Assembly (NCBI GenBank): GCA_036504595.1
Contig: DASXUX010000067.1
Span: forward strand, 372,001-436,000
Direction: 5' to 3'
Source of the DNA: DASXUX01 sp036504595
GTDB lineage: Bacteria; Planctomycetota; SZUA-567; H5-PLA8
Length of the DNA: 64,000 nucleotides
Of the stretch, positions 17,640-25,884 are shown piece after piece; within the stretch, counting starts at the first letter, position 1, and every line of letters starts with the position of its first letter. The translations under genes and the position numbers were made by a program. The notes beneath the pieces are model-generated. The model did no database searches. It was not told where the DNA came from and saw nothing but the letters and a program-made list of their open reading frames with translations.

Positions 17640-19397
17640 CTACTTGCCGATCAGCAGCGCGGCGAGCTTCGTGCGCGCGGCTTGCCAGGCGGCGGGGTCT
17701 TTCTCCCAACTGAACCAGGATTCGGCGAGAGGGCGGAGGATCTTGTCGGCCTCGTCGGATTTGCCGGCGCGTTCGAGCAGCGCGAGATATTCGAAGTCCT
17801 CGATGCCGTCGCGCAACGCTTTCAGGCGGATCGTCGGCGCAATGCCATCGTAGCCGATAGCGCGCGCGGGATAGACCAGCGAACCTTCGCCGTTGAAGAC
17901 AATTCCTTTCTGGCCCTGCTGCGGCTTGCCGTTGCCATAGTACTTCGGGACGTCGGTCCACGGATCATCCGCATCGCCCCAGTACGACAGGCCGCCCCAA
18001 TAAAGCAGGCCTTTCATGTGGCAGCGCCAGGCGATCGAAGCCGGCACTCGGTAATTCAGCAGCGGATAGTCGATGTGCCACCACGGCGTGGGCTTGCCCT
18101 GGCAGAGCGCGGTGTAGGTCCAGATTTGTTCGCCCAGTGCCTGGCGTTTGGCGGCGCTTTCCTGATCGTGCAGCGAGAAGAGCGGGACCCAGATGTCGAT
18201 CGCGCCGTACAGATCGCCCCACGCGCTGTCGGCGCCGCCCATGCCGGGCTTGGTATACGTCTGTTCGACGACGAGAACCTTTACGACCGATTTTGCCTCG
18301 CGCACGGCGCGCCCCCACTTCTGAACGTAGGCGTAGTCGTCGGCGGTGTTGGGTTCATCCTTCAGATAGGTGAACAGAACAATGTTGGGGCGGTCGAGTT
18401 CCTTCGCGGCGGCGTCGAAGGCGGCGAGCCACGCGCGCAACTTATCGCCTTGCGCGACGGGGTCTTTGACGGCGCTGGAGGGATGCGGCGTCTGGATCGC
18501 GTTGACGTGATAGCGGTCGATGAAGTCGCGGAGCGATTTGATCTGTTCGCTGCTGATTTTGAACGAACCGTCAGGCTGCGCGGCCGGCGTCAGGAGTTTT
18601 GAGGATGGCACGGCGTTGAGGTGATGATCGGCGAGCAACTGCGAGCACTGTTCCTCGACGGCGGGCCAGTCGGCTTGCTCCGTGCCGGCCGGCAGGGACG
18701 CCGGCGCTACCGCTTTCGCGCGCTTCTGCAGGTAGCGTCTGAGCGCATGCGCGGGCGAGCCGAATTCGGAGAAGAGCGACGGCGTCGCAGGCAGAGTGAA
18801 ATTCCACACGGTCAGCGAGACCGGAACATCAATGGGCTTTCCGTCGGCGGTTGTGACGCGATAGGTGCCGCTGTACTCGCCGGGGCGGGCGTCTTCGGGC
18901 ACGAAGAGGTCCACCCAGAAGCCGTGCGTTTCGCTGGCGGGAAGGTCAAAGGGAACGGCGGCGATGCGCGCGCCGGTCAGCGTCTTTCCGGCGACGGGAT
19001 GCTGAAATGGAATCAGCGGGTCGGGGTACCAGTCGGCCTTGAACGTCGCGTTGCGGTGCGTGCCGTTTTCGATTCGCACGGCGTGCTGGCGGTAGAGGCG
19101 TGCGGAGGATCCTTTGAGCGCACCGAGGGGGCCGCACAGGTCGCCCGCTTCGAGCTTGATGCCGGCGATGGGCGCATCGGAGCGCACCAGAATCTGGACG
19201 CTTTCCCATTCGTTGCGCGCGGCGCAGAGCTGAGCTGGCTTCAGCGGTTCGGGCGCATCGCCGCGAAGGACGTGGCGGGTGTCCGACACGGTCCAGACGT
19301 GGAGTTCAGCGGCGGTCGCAGTAGCGATGAAGCTCGCAACTAAAAGGAGCAGGACGGGGAGAAACGGCGCTCGCTGGTGGAAAGCTATGGGGTTCAT
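17640..19397 (-). CDS. Exported DUF4091 protein (glycoside-hydrolase-like)
   Basis: 585 residues on the minus strand. Signal peptide 1-30 (PFLPVLLLLVASFIATATA). N-terminal beta domain (ELHVWTVSDTRHVLRGDAP) followed by a TIM-barrel-like region with YLKDEPNTADDYAYV and the DUF4091 hallmark LRDGIEDFEYLALLER near the C-terminus. DUF4091 members are secreted and occur in polysaccharide-degrading loci; activity is not established. Start at ATG 19395-19397 after GAGGG; the frame is open further upstream but has no ribosome site there. A family A repeat is read in frame as VAPASLPAGTE (18683-18711). The 215-bp divergent spacer to the next gene holds a family C repeat. Confidence 0.85.
   Translation of the reverse strand: MNPIAFHQRAPFLPVLLLLVASFIATATAAELHVWTVSDTRHVLRGDAPEPLKPAQLCAARNEWESVQILVRSDAPIAGIKLEAGDLCGPLGALKGSSARLYRQHAVRIENGTHRNATFKADWYPDPLIPFQHPVAGKTLTGARIAAVPFDLPASETHGFWVDLFVPEDARPGEYSGTYRVTTADGKPIDVPVSLTVWNFTLPATPSLFSEFGSPAHALRRYLQKRAKAVAPASLPAGTEQADWPAVEEQCSQLLADHHLNAVPSSKLLTPAAQPDGSFKISSEQIKSLRDFIDRYHVNAIQTPHPSSAVKDPVAQGDKLRAWLAAFDAAAKELDRPNIVLFTYLKDEPNTADDYAYVQKWGRAVREAKSVVKVLVVEQTYTKPGMGGADSAWGDLYGAIDIWVPLFSLHDQESAAKRQALGEQIWTYTALCQGKPTPWWHIDYPLLNYRVPASIAWRCHMKGLLYWGGLSYWGDADDPWTDVPKYYGNGKPQQGQKGIVFNGEGSLVYPARAIGYDGIAPTIRLKALRDGIEDFEYLALLERAGKSDEADKILRPLAESWFSWEKDPAAWQAARTKLAALLIGK
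18683..18711. repeat. Family A repeat inside the DUF4091 gene
   Basis: GTGCCGGCCGGCAGGGACG then CCGGCGCTAC; translated on the minus strand as VAPASLPAG. Confidence 0.85.
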
Positions 19398-19455
19398 AGG
19401 TTGGCCCTCAGATGAAATCATATACACCGGAACAGAGAGCGGGAGCGAGTGGCAC

Positions 19456-19473
19456 GCAATCCGGGAGGATTGC
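19456..19473. repeat. Family C palindrome (copy 2)
   Basis: GCAATCC-GGGA-GGATTGC, in the divergent spacer between the DUF4091 gene and the GGDEF/EAL gene. Confidence 0.85.
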
Positions 19474-19612
19474 GCCACTTGTTGCTCTCGACGGGCGGCG
19501 TGTTCTTCCGCTTTTCCTTGGTGCGGGCGCGGCATAGACTTTTAACTCTATTTTGAAAGGCAACAGCGGCGCGATCCACGAGGGTTGCGTTACGGCGGAC
19601 GGAGGCTCTCGA

Positions 19613-22174
19613 ATGGCTGCGCTCAAGACCGGCTCCCGCAAGATCAAACTTAAAAGCAAGCGCCAGAAGCCGGTGCGGAAGAAGACATCGCGCGTGGCCG
19701 TGCCGAAGATGGGCGCGACACTTTACCGCGGCCTGCTCGACAATCTGGCGCAGAAGAGCTACTGCACGGATCTGGCGGGGCGGGTGGTGTATGCGAACCG
19801 GCAGTATTGCCGGGACATCGGCAAGCCGCTCAACGCGATCATAGGAAAGACGGCGTACGATTTTTTCCCGAAGGAGCTGGCAGACAAATACAGCAACGAC
19901 GACCAGCGCGTGATCCACTCGGGCCGCGTGCTGGACGTGCAGGAGATCCATCGGCCGAAAAACAAGCCGGCGATTTACGTGCGTGTGATCAAGGCGCCGC
20001 TGTGCAACGCCAAGGGGCAGATCGTGGGCGTGCACGGGACGTATTGGGATGTGACACACGAGCGCGAATCCGCGGCGCAGGTTACCGAGCAGGCCTATCT
20101 GCTCACGACCATGCTCGAAACGCTGCCTGATCATGTCTACTTCAAGGATCTGCAAGGCCGGTTTTTGCGCGTCAGCCGGGCGGAGGCGCGGGATCTGGGG
20201 CTGAGCGATCCGGAGCAGATGATCGGCAAGACGGATTTCGATTTCTTCCGACCGGAAGAGGCGGAGCGCTTCCGGGCCGAAGAGCAGGAGATCGCTCGCA
20301 CGGGCAAGCCGCTGGTGAACAAAGAGGAGCCCAAGACCTATCCGGACGGGCACTACGGCTGGACGACGACAACGAAGATGCCGGTGCGCGACGACACGGG
20401 GCGGGTCACCGGGATTTTCGGCGTGTCGCACGACATCACGCCGCGCAAGGAGAGCGAGGAACGGCTGGCTCAGCAGAACTATTTCGTTTCAACGCTGCTG
20501 GCCACGGTGCCCGATTACATTTTCTTCAAGGACATGCAAAGCCGGTTCATCCTGACCAGCCACGCTCACGCGCGGCTGATGGGCTTGACCGATCCGGCTC
20601 AAGCGGTGGGCAAAACCGATTTCGATTTTTTCCCGAAGGAGCAGTCGGAGCAGTTTGCGCGGGACGAGCAGGAGATCATGCGCACGGGGCGTTCGATCAT
20701 CGCGCAGGAGGAGAAGGCGCACGCGCCGAACGGATCGCTGGTGCATTTGTCCACGACCAAGCTTCCGCTGCGGGATTCGGCCGGAAAAATTATTGGCACG
20801 CTGGGCGTCTCCCGGGACATCACCGACCGCAAGCGTTCCGAAGAATTGCTGTACCGCCGGGCGTTCTACGATCCGTTGACGGAACTTCCGAATCGCGCGC
20901 TGTTCATGGACCGCTTGACGCATCTGTTCCGCCGCGCGCAGCGCCATCCGGAAAAATCGTTCGCCGTTTTGTTCCTGGATCTGGACCGCTTTAAGGCAGT
21001 GAACGACAGCCTGGGCCACGAAGCGGGCGATTCGCTGCTGATCGCGTCCGCTCAACGGATCGAACAGTGCGTCCGTCCGGGCGACACGGTGGCGCGGCTG
21101 GGCGGGGACGAGTTCACGGTGCTGCTGGAGGAAGTCCGCGACGTGGCCGAAGCGGTGCGGGTCTCCGAGCGGGTTCTGGCTTCGCTGTCGCAGGCGGTGC
21201 GCATCGCCGGCACGGAAGTCTTCAGCACGGCAAGCATCGGCATTGCGTTGAGCACCAGCGGCTACGAGAAGCCGGAGGACATTCTGCGCGATGCCGACAC
21301 GGCGATGTACGGCGCGAAGGCTCACGGCAAGGCGCGCTACGAAGTCTTCGACACGTCGATGCACGATCGCGCGGTGGTGCTGCTGGAGAGCGAGACGAGT
21401 CTGCGGCATGCGCTGGAGCGCAATGAGTTCCGCGTGTACTACCAGCCGATCGTGCGGCTGACGGACAAGAAAGTGCTGGGATTCGAGGCTCTGGCGCGCT
21501 GGCAGCATCCCAAGCGCGGCCTGCTGCTGCCGGAGCAGTTCATACCCATTGCCGAAGAAGTGAACTTGATGGGCACCATCGGCCTGTGGGTGTTGCGCGA
21601 AGCCTGCCGGCAGACGCACCAATGGCACGAGCAGTATCCTAGCGATCCCTTGATTCGCATCTCCGTGAATATTTCGAGCAAGCAGCTTCGCGAGCGCGGG
21701 TTCGCTCAGCAGGTGCGCTGGACGCTGCAGAGCACGGGACTGGACCCGAAAGCGCTGACTCTGGAGGTGACGGAGCAGACGCTGGTCGAAGGGCTGCAAG
21801 GCACGGCGGCGATGCTGGCGCAGCTTCGCGAACTGGCGGTGCAGGTGTACATCGACAATTTCGGCACCGGTTATTCGCTGATGCAGCATCTCAGCGATTA
21901 CCCGGTGGACATGCTGAAGGTGGACCGTTCGCTGGTGAAGAAAGTCGGCACCGACGAAGTTCACGAGGAGGTCTTGCGCACGATCATGCATCTGGCTCAA
22001 AGCCTGGGCATCAAGGTCTCAGCGCAAGGCGTGGAGACGCAGGAGCAGATGGATCGCCTGATGGAATTGAATTGCGGGTCGGCGCAGGGCTTCCTGTTTT
22101 CTCAGGCGCTGGATGCGCAGACCGCGGAGAAACTGCTGGCCAGCGGGGGAGTGTGGAACGGCAGTAGCCAGTAG
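19613..22174 (+). CDS. PAS-PAS-PAS-GGDEF-EAL cyclic-di-GMP regulator
   Basis: 853 residues, no membrane segment. Basic N-terminus, then three PAS domains (about 34-155, 160-285, 285-410; two contain a near-identical KTDFDFF motif), GGDEF domain (GGDEF intact at residues 497-501) and EAL domain (EALAR at 625-629, NISSKQL, TLEVTEQ, MLKVDRS, SAQGVETQ). The diguanylate cyclase site looks complete. In the EAL domain the canonical DDFGTG is DNFGTG (D748, N749), so one metal-ligand position is changed; this could weaken phosphodiesterase activity. It is expected to make, and perhaps break, cyclic-di-GMP in response to a PAS-sensed signal. ATG 19613 follows GGAGG. Next to a membrane protein gene; no histidine kinase neighbour. 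Confidence 0.93.
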   Translation: MAALKTGSRKIKLKSKRQKPVRKKTSRVAVPKMGATLYRGLLDNLAQKSYCTDLAGRVVYANRQYCRDIGKPLNAIIGKTAYDFFPKELADKYSNDDQRVIHSGRVLDVQEIHRPKNKPAIYVRVIKAPLCNAKGQIVGVHGTYWDVTHERESAAQVTEQAYLLTTMLETLPDHVYFKDLQGRFLRVSRAEARDLGLSDPEQMIGKTDFDFFRPEEAERFRAEEQEIARTGKPLVNKEEPKTYPDGHYGWTTTTKMPVRDDTGRVTGIFGVSHDITPRKESEERLAQQNYFVSTLLATVPDYIFFKDMQSRFILTSHAHARLMGLTDPAQAVGKTDFDFFPKEQSEQFARDEQEIMRTGRSIIAQEEKAHAPNGSLVHLSTTKLPLRDSAGKIIGTLGVSRDITDRKRSEELLYRRAFYDPLTELPNRALFMDRLTHLFRRAQRHPEKSFAVLFLDLDRFKAVNDSLGHEAGDSLLIASAQRIEQCVRPGDTVARLGGDEFTVLLEEVRDVAEAVRVSERVLASLSQAVRIAGTEVFSTASIGIALSTSGYEKPEDILRDADTAMYGAKAHGKARYEVFDTSMHDRAVVLLESETSLRHALERNEFRVYYQPIVRLTDKKVLGFEALARWQHPKRGLLLPEQFIPIAEEVNLMGTIGLWVLREACRQTHQWHEQYPSDPLIRISVNISSKQLRERGFAQQVRWTLQSTGLDPKALTLEVTEQTLVEGLQGTAAMLAQLRELAVQVYIDNFGTGYSLMQHLSDYPVDMLKVDRSLVKKVGTDEVHEEVLRTIMHLAQSLGIKVSAQGVETQEQMDRLMELNCGSAQGFLFSQALDAQTAEKLLASGGVWNGSSQ

Positions 22175-22215
22175 CCAGTAGCCAGGAGGCGGAGGCAGGA
22201 GGCAGGACGCGGGGG
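22161..22215. repeat. Heptameric repeats GTAGCCA / GGAGGCA
   Basis: GTAGCCAGTAGCCAGTAGCC then GGAGGCGGAGGCAGGAGGCA; a further heptamer/short tandem spacer with a different sequence, starting in the last codons of the GGDEF/EAL gene. Confidence 0.8.
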
Positions 22216-22223
22216 ACAGGCGG

Positions 22224-22454
22224 ATGACGATGAAAGTTCTCCTGTCGATCGTGCTTCTGGGGCTTGCGATCGCCGTACACTGCTTCCGATTTCATTATTT
22301 CGTAAGGCTGGATGAGCGCTTCTACAGTTGGGGGAAGAGCGATCCGTTTTACGGAATCGTCCCCGACCAGGAGGTCGATCTTGGCATCGTGTTTCGTTTC
22401 GTTGTTTCGCTAGTGGCAATTCTTGCGGTGGCGCTGATCTGGATTTTCGGGTAG
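22224..22454 (+). CDS. Small two-helix membrane protein
   Basis: 76 residues. N-terminal hydrophobic helix (KVLLSIVLLGLAIAVHCF), short soluble loop with aromatic residues (RLDERFYSWGKSDPFYG), C-terminal helix (FVVSLVAILAVALIWIFG). No family recognised. Start ATG 22224; ATG 22230 is an alternative, with a weak GGCGG site upstream. It is followed by the palindrome array. Confidence 0.55.
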   Translation: MTMKVLLSIVLLGLAIAVHCFRFHYFVRLDERFYSWGKSDPFYGIVPDQEVDLGIVFRFVVSLVAILAVALIWIFG

Positions 22455-22462
22455 GCGCGCGT

Positions 22463-22499
22463 GGTTGAAAATCAACCACTGGGTGGTTGAATTTCAACC
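22463..22499. repeat. 15-bp palindrome array (left flank, 2 copies)
   Basis: GGTTGAAAATCAACC (22463-22477) and GGTTGAATTTCAACC (22485-22499): arms GGTTGA/TCAACC, start-to-start distance exactly 22 bp. The same motif recurs in three copies at 23812-23870. Confidence 0.9.
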
Positions 22500-22556
22500 G
22501 GCAACTCGTGAATATGCTAGCAGAACGCCCGCGTTTGTGGGTTCGCGGTTTGGGCC

Positions 22557-23789
22557 TCAGGCAGTCCACAACGCGGAAATGGGCAGGGCGTGCAAGTTGG
22601 CGGCGAAGGGGATCGACTCCGCGCCGGTGTACAGAACGACGCCGCGATGGAACTTCCGTTTCGTTTCCTCGGCGAAGGCTTTGAGCCATCTGAAATCTTC
22701 GGATTTCACGCTAGCGGCGGCTTTTACTTCGATCGCGACAAGACGTCCCGCCCCGTCCTCCAGAATGACATCGATTTCCTGCCCGGTCTGTGTCCGGTAG
22801 AAGTACATCCGCGGCTGCGTTTTGCTCCAGCCGATCTGCTTGCGCAGTTCCATGATGACGAAGTTCTCGAGGACGGCGCCCTTGAGGCCGGCGTCCAGTT
22901 CAAAGCGCTCTTCGGTGAGATCGAGCAAGTTCGCCAGCAATCCGGTATCGGCCAGCAGCAGTTTCGGCGATTTAACGAGCCGATGACTCAAGTTTCCCGA
23001 CCAGGGTCGCAGCACCTGTACCAGGAAAGTGGCTTGCAGCAGCGACAGGTAGCGCTTGAGCGTGCTCTGCGGCAGGTTGCTGCTTCGCGACAGTTCGGCG
23101 AAGTTTTGGAGAGCCGTTGCACGCGCGGCGAGCAGGGAGAGCAGTCTGGGCATTTCGGTCAGGCCTTCGATGTTCGCCAAGTCCCGCACGTCTCGCTGCA
23201 GAATGCTGGTTATATACGAGCGGAACCAGGTCTTGAGGCGCTGGCCGTCCGCGCGCTTCAGATTCTCGGGAAATCCGCCTCTCAACACTCTGGCGAAGAG
23301 GGCGGAGTGTCCCTCGGGCTTCTGGAACGGAAGGGGCTTCATGGCAAAGGCCGCATCGATGAAGTGGTCTCGCACGCCGGCGATTTCGCCTTGCGAGAAA
23401 GGCCAGAGCGTGAGGATTTCCATGCGGCCCGCCAGCGACTCCGAAAGCCGCGACAGCAACAGGATGTTCGCCGAGCCGGTGAGCAGGAAGCGGCCGGGGC
23501 GGTGGTTCTTGTCCACGTCGGCCTTGATCGCCACGAACAGTTCCGGCGCGCGCTGGATTTCGTCCAGAATGACGGGGCCTTGCAGGCCAGCGAGGAACCC
23601 CGTTGGGTCGGCCTTGATCGCCGACAGCACGCCCGGATCGTCCAGCGTGAGGTAGCGAGCGGGGTGTTTCTCCGAAATGAGGCTTTGGGCTAAGGTGGTT
23701 TTTCCGGTCTGCCGCGCGCCGTTGAGGAGCACGACGGGAGTGTCGGCCAGCGCCGAGAGCAATTCGCTTGTCAGATTCCGCGTCAGCAT
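22557..23789 (-). CDS. AAA-type ATPase with C-terminal DUF4143 domain
   Basis: 410 residues. Start at ATG 23787-23789 (MLTRNLTSELL), with a longer in-frame extension possible through the palindromes. Walker A at LLNGARQTGKTT, Walker B at VILDEIQR, arginine-rich AAA region RFLLTGSANILLLSRLSESLAGR, and a C-terminal DUF4143 segment with DVRDLANIEGL and a nuclease-like portion (GQEIDVILEDGAGRLVAIEVKAA) typical of restriction-endonuclease-like folds. Such proteins are widespread and of uncertain function, sometimes linked to toxin-like or mobile behaviour. No ribosome site precedes ATG 23789. The gene is flanked on both sides by arrays of the same palindrome, an arrangement treated as a finding. 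Confidence 0.9.
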   Translation of the reverse strand: MLTRNLTSELLSALADTPVVLLNGARQTGKTTLAQSLISEKHPARYLTLDDPGVLSAIKADPTGFLAGLQGPVILDEIQRAPELFVAIKADVDKNHRPGRFLLTGSANILLLSRLSESLAGRMEILTLWPFSQGEIAGVRDHFIDAAFAMKPLPFQKPEGHSALFARVLRGGFPENLKRADGQRLKTWFRSYITSILQRDVRDLANIEGLTEMPRLLSLLAARATALQNFAELSRSSNLPQSTLKRYLSLLQATFLVQVLRPWSGNLSHRLVKSPKLLLADTGLLANLLDLTEERFELDAGLKGAVLENFVIMELRKQIGWSKTQPRMYFYRTQTGQEIDVILEDGAGRLVAIEVKAAASVKSEDFRWLKAFAEETKRKFHRGVVLYTGAESIPFAANLHALPISALWTA

Positions 23790-23811
23790 GGACGAAAAAT
23801 AACCGATTTGT

Positions 23812-23870
23812 GGTTGTATTTCAACCATTGAATGGTTGATTTTCAACCATTAACCGGTTGAATTTCAACC
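23812..23870. repeat. 15-bp palindrome array (right flank, 3 copies)
   Basis: GGTTGTATTTCAACC (23812-23826), GGTTGATTTTCAACC (23834-23848), GGTTGAATTTCAACC (23856-23870). Start-to-start distance is 22 bp each time, matching the left array. These sites are 5' to the ATPase gene and could be operators. Confidence 0.9.
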
Positions 23871-23893
23871 GTAGACCGGTTTGTTTCTGGCCA

Positions 23894-23919
23894 CCAGCGC
23901 TCCCGTGGAGGAGCGCTGG
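23894..23919. repeat. Perfect 10-bp stem hairpin
   Basis: CCAGCGCTCC and GGAGCGCTGG around a 6-nt loop CGTGGA. No T-run; unknown role. The stretch 23790-24188 otherwise holds only the palindrome array and a promoter candidate. Confidence 0.75.
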
Positions 23920-24019
23920 TTTGGCATGTTGCCGCAGAAAGCCGAATACTTTCCTAACGACAATTGCAACTGCTGTATCCATAATATGTTATGCTTACTT
24001 CCAATTCGCTAAATAATGC

Positions 24020-24047
24020 TTGACTGTGGCGAATATCGTCCTAATAT
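24020..24047 (+). promoter_or_regulatory. Candidate sigma-70 promoter at the left end of the phage-like block
   Basis: TTGACT (24020-24025), 16-nt spacer, TAATAT (24042-24047), in a noticeably AT-rich stretch. It reads toward the HTH gene at 24189. Confidence 0.6.
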
Positions 24048-24188
24048 AGCGCGTACATTCTAGGGCGCGTTCTGCGTCCGATCCAATCACAATCCGCCCT
24101 GCGGGGCGGCCGGCGCCTGCGCTGGGCCAGGCGACCGCTACGGGGAACTTTGCGCGGGCCCATCCGCGCCAAGGTTGGGGGAATACGT

Positions 24189-24425
24189 ATGTCCAGTGCG
24201 GAGAACCGGACAGGGGCGGCAAGCGGGAGCAATGGGCGGGAGTGCATGCGTGCGCAGGAGGTCGCGCGGAAGCTGGGCATCTCGCACAACCTGGTTTTGC
24301 GACTGCTGCGCGACGGGAAACTGCCGGGGTTCAAGATCGGCCGCGTGTGGCTTATTCGCAGGGATCACCTGGAACAATATCTGGACCGGCTCATGCGTGC
24401 AGTGCGGCCCGATGCGTTGGAATGA
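24189..24425 (+). CDS. Excisionase/AlpA-type helix-turn-helix DNA-binding protein
   Basis: 78 residues. A MerR/excisionase-type winged helix follows residue 20: MRAQEVARKLGISHNLVLRL, then LRDGKLPGFKIGRVWLI with the family turn residues. Such proteins bind DNA as regulators or excision factors in phages, integrative elements and phage satellites (AlpA). The ATG 24189 has GGGGGAAT upstream. It is the first gene of the phage-like block, just after a promoter candidate, and is followed 26 nt later by eight 9-bp iterons, which are plausible binding sites for it (inference). No integrase accompanies it. Confidence 0.8.
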   Translation: MSSAENRTGAASGSNGRECMRAQEVARKLGISHNLVLRLLRDGKLPGFKIGRVWLIRRDHLEQYLDRLMRAVRPDALE

Positions 24426-24450
24426 TCGGGGCCGTGTGCGTTCCGGGACG

Positions 24451-24522
24451 CACATGGATCACATCTGTCACATGTGTCACACCTGCCACATGTGTCACAT
24501 GTGTCACATGGATCACATGGAG
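24451..24522. repeat. Eight 9-bp iterons (CACATGTGT type)
   Basis: Contiguous 9-mers starting at 24451, 24460, 24469, 24478, 24487, 24496, 24505 and 24514: CACATGGAT, CACATCTGT, CACATGTGT, CACACCTGC, CACATGTGT, CACATGTGT, CACATGGAT, CACATGGAG. They have an internal ACATGT palindrome. The frames through them (His-Met-Cys type) look like an accident of the repeat. Confidence 0.9.
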
Positions 24523-24608
24523 GCACCGGAACGCACTTCAATCACATCTATGTAAAAAATCGAAATTTGGATTGCTTTATACATAGAACAAAATTGGAGG
24601 CAACACGC

Positions 24609-25007
24609 ATGAACACTCTTTTGGAAGGACTGGACGCCAAGCGGCGCGCGATCTTTGCGACGCGCAAGCTTCACGCGGATCCTGGCGAACTGCTTTACCC
24701 TCGGCAGGCGGCGGTCGAGATGCTGAACGAGTTCCGTTCGATTGCCCGGCAACTGGCGCCGAAAGATCGCAGCACGCAGGATGACCTGGTACAGGAAATG
24801 GCGATGGCGGCGCTGCTGTTGCGGCAACCGCAAACGCGCTCCACGTTCCGCTTCATCGCAGCCTGGCACGCGCAGAACTATCTGGTCTGGTGGTACCGGC
24901 CGATGCGCAAGAGCAAGCAGAAGGACGATTTCGCTGAGGAACCGGAGCCGACATCGCTGGAGCTGGATCGGTGCGCGGAGGCGATCAACGTCCTGGCGGC
25001 GAGCTAA
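24609..25007 (+). CDS. Sigma-70 region-2-like protein of the phage-like block
   Basis: 132 residues. The middle part (STQDDLVQEMAMAALLL, then FRFIAAWHAQNYLVWWYRP) resembles region 2 of RNA polymerase sigma factors (DLVQE, then an aromatic-rich helix). Region 4 is absent, so it is not a complete sigma factor. TTGGAGG lies 8-10 nt before the ATG. It could direct transcription of the packaging genes, or be a different helical protein; the assignment is tentative. It lies right after the iterons. Confidence 0.5.
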   Translation: MNTLLEGLDAKRRAIFATRKLHADPGELLYPRQAAVEMLNEFRSIARQLAPKDRSTQDDLVQEMAMAALLLRQPQTRSTFRFIAAWHAQNYLVWWYRPMRKSKQKDDFAEEPEPTSLELDRCAEAINVLAAS

Positions 25008-25053
25008 CGCTTCGGGCGCCCCATTCGGGGCTTTCATTTGTTACGGGGCGTTC

Positions 25054-25082
25054 TCCAGGGGTTCCGCTTCGCTCCACCCCTG
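25054..25082. repeat. 29-nt inverted repeat
   Basis: CCAGGGG...CCCCTGG with a GCTTCGC centre, in the 25008-25216 spacer, which also has two GCCCCATTCGGGGC hairpins (about 25017 and 25096). Confidence 0.7.
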
Positions 25083-25216
25083 GCTATTAACGGTTGCCCC
25101 ATTCGGGGCGAGCGACAGCACGAGGCGCGCGCTTATTCACTCGGTGCGAGCCTCGCGGGTATCGGCCGCTTCACACGTCACTCGTGTCACTCGTCACCTG
25201 AGAAGGAGGTGTAGCC

Positions 25217-25495
25217 ATGCACATTGAAGAGGCCGCCATGCCGGAGGTGCGGCCGGCGGGAGAGCGGATCGCTCGGGTGGAGGCGCAGTTGGAAGCTCTG
25301 GTGACGACGACGCGCGAGATTCACGCTCACATGCGCCAGCACGCGGGGCTGCAGCAGCGGTACTGCGAGTTGACGGAGAAGCGCATGCGGATGCTGGAAC
25401 AGTCGGCGGAGCGCACGAAGATGCACCTGAAGTGGATGAAGGCGATCTGGCTGGCGGTGCAAGGCGCGGTGCTAGGATGGCTGGGGTTGAGGTAA
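25217..25495 (+). CDS. Small coiled-coil protein with C-terminal membrane helix
   Basis: 92 residues. A long charged helix (ERIARVEAQLEALVTTTREI) with heptad spacing, then a single hydrophobic segment at the C-terminus (MKAIWLAVQGAVLGWLGL). GAAGGAGG precedes the ATG, an excellent ribosome site. Position in the block beside holin-like and spanin-like genes suggests a lysis or membrane role, but no family match is clear. Confidence 0.5.
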   Translation: MHIEEAAMPEVRPAGERIARVEAQLEALVTTTREIHAHMRQHAGLQQRYCELTEKRMRMLEQSAERTKMHLKWMKAIWLAVQGAVLGWLGLR

Positions 25496-25567
25496 GCAAG
25501 TTAAAAGTCAAAAGAAAGAAGGAAAAAGAAGAAGAACAAGAAGCGACTGCGATCGAGGGATACGGAG

Positions 25568-25882
25568 ATGAGTGCTTATCTGGTCGACTCTTTTACCAGT
25601 GCTAACAGTCGCGCCATTTCAGGCGTGCGGGCGTACCGGATGCCGGAACTGTTCGTGTTCCATCTGCATGTAACCTTCAAACGGCGTGGGGCAGGCGGGC
25701 ACGGAGGCCCGCCCCACAGTCGCGGCAACACGCGCGGCAGGGCGAGGCGCAATACCTATGTGTATGAAGTGTTATATGCGGATATGGACAAGTACTACTT
25801 CCGCTGGAAGAACGCGCTGTCGAAGGGGCGCTTCTATAGAGGGGTGTTCAAGCCGCATTACGACTACGTTTCGAAATACTAA
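25568..25882 (+). CDS. Hypothetical protein of the phage-like block with a repeat-derived middle
   Basis: 104 residues. The C-terminal part (VLYADMDKYYFRWKNALSKG) is rich in aromatic and basic residues. A GC-rich repeat (25686-25717) is read in frame as GAGGHGGPPH in the middle. GAGGG lies upstream of the ATG. Nothing is recognised. The 25496-25567 region before it is a purine-rich run (A and G over more than 45 bases). Confidence 0.45.
   Translation: MSAYLVDSFTSANSRAISGVRAYRMPELFVFHLHVTFKRRGAGGHGGPPHSRGNTRGRARRNTYVYEVLYADMDKYYFRWKNALSKGRFYRGVFKPHYDYVSKY
25686..25717. repeat. GC-rich repeat (family A variant) in a phage-block gene
   Basis: GTGGGGCAGGCGGGCACGG then AGGCCCGCCCCAC; near-perfect palindrome, read in frame. 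Confidence 0.8.
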
Positions 25883-25884
25883 GG

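Noticed and set aside
24242..24586. A frame across the iterons with His/Met/Cys-rich peptide
   Set aside because: The peptide simply translates the 9-bp repeat; there is no start context and the real genes lie on either side.
24609..25007. A complete sigma factor
   Set aside because: Only a region-2-like segment is visible; region 4 is absent and the length is too short for a working sigma factor.
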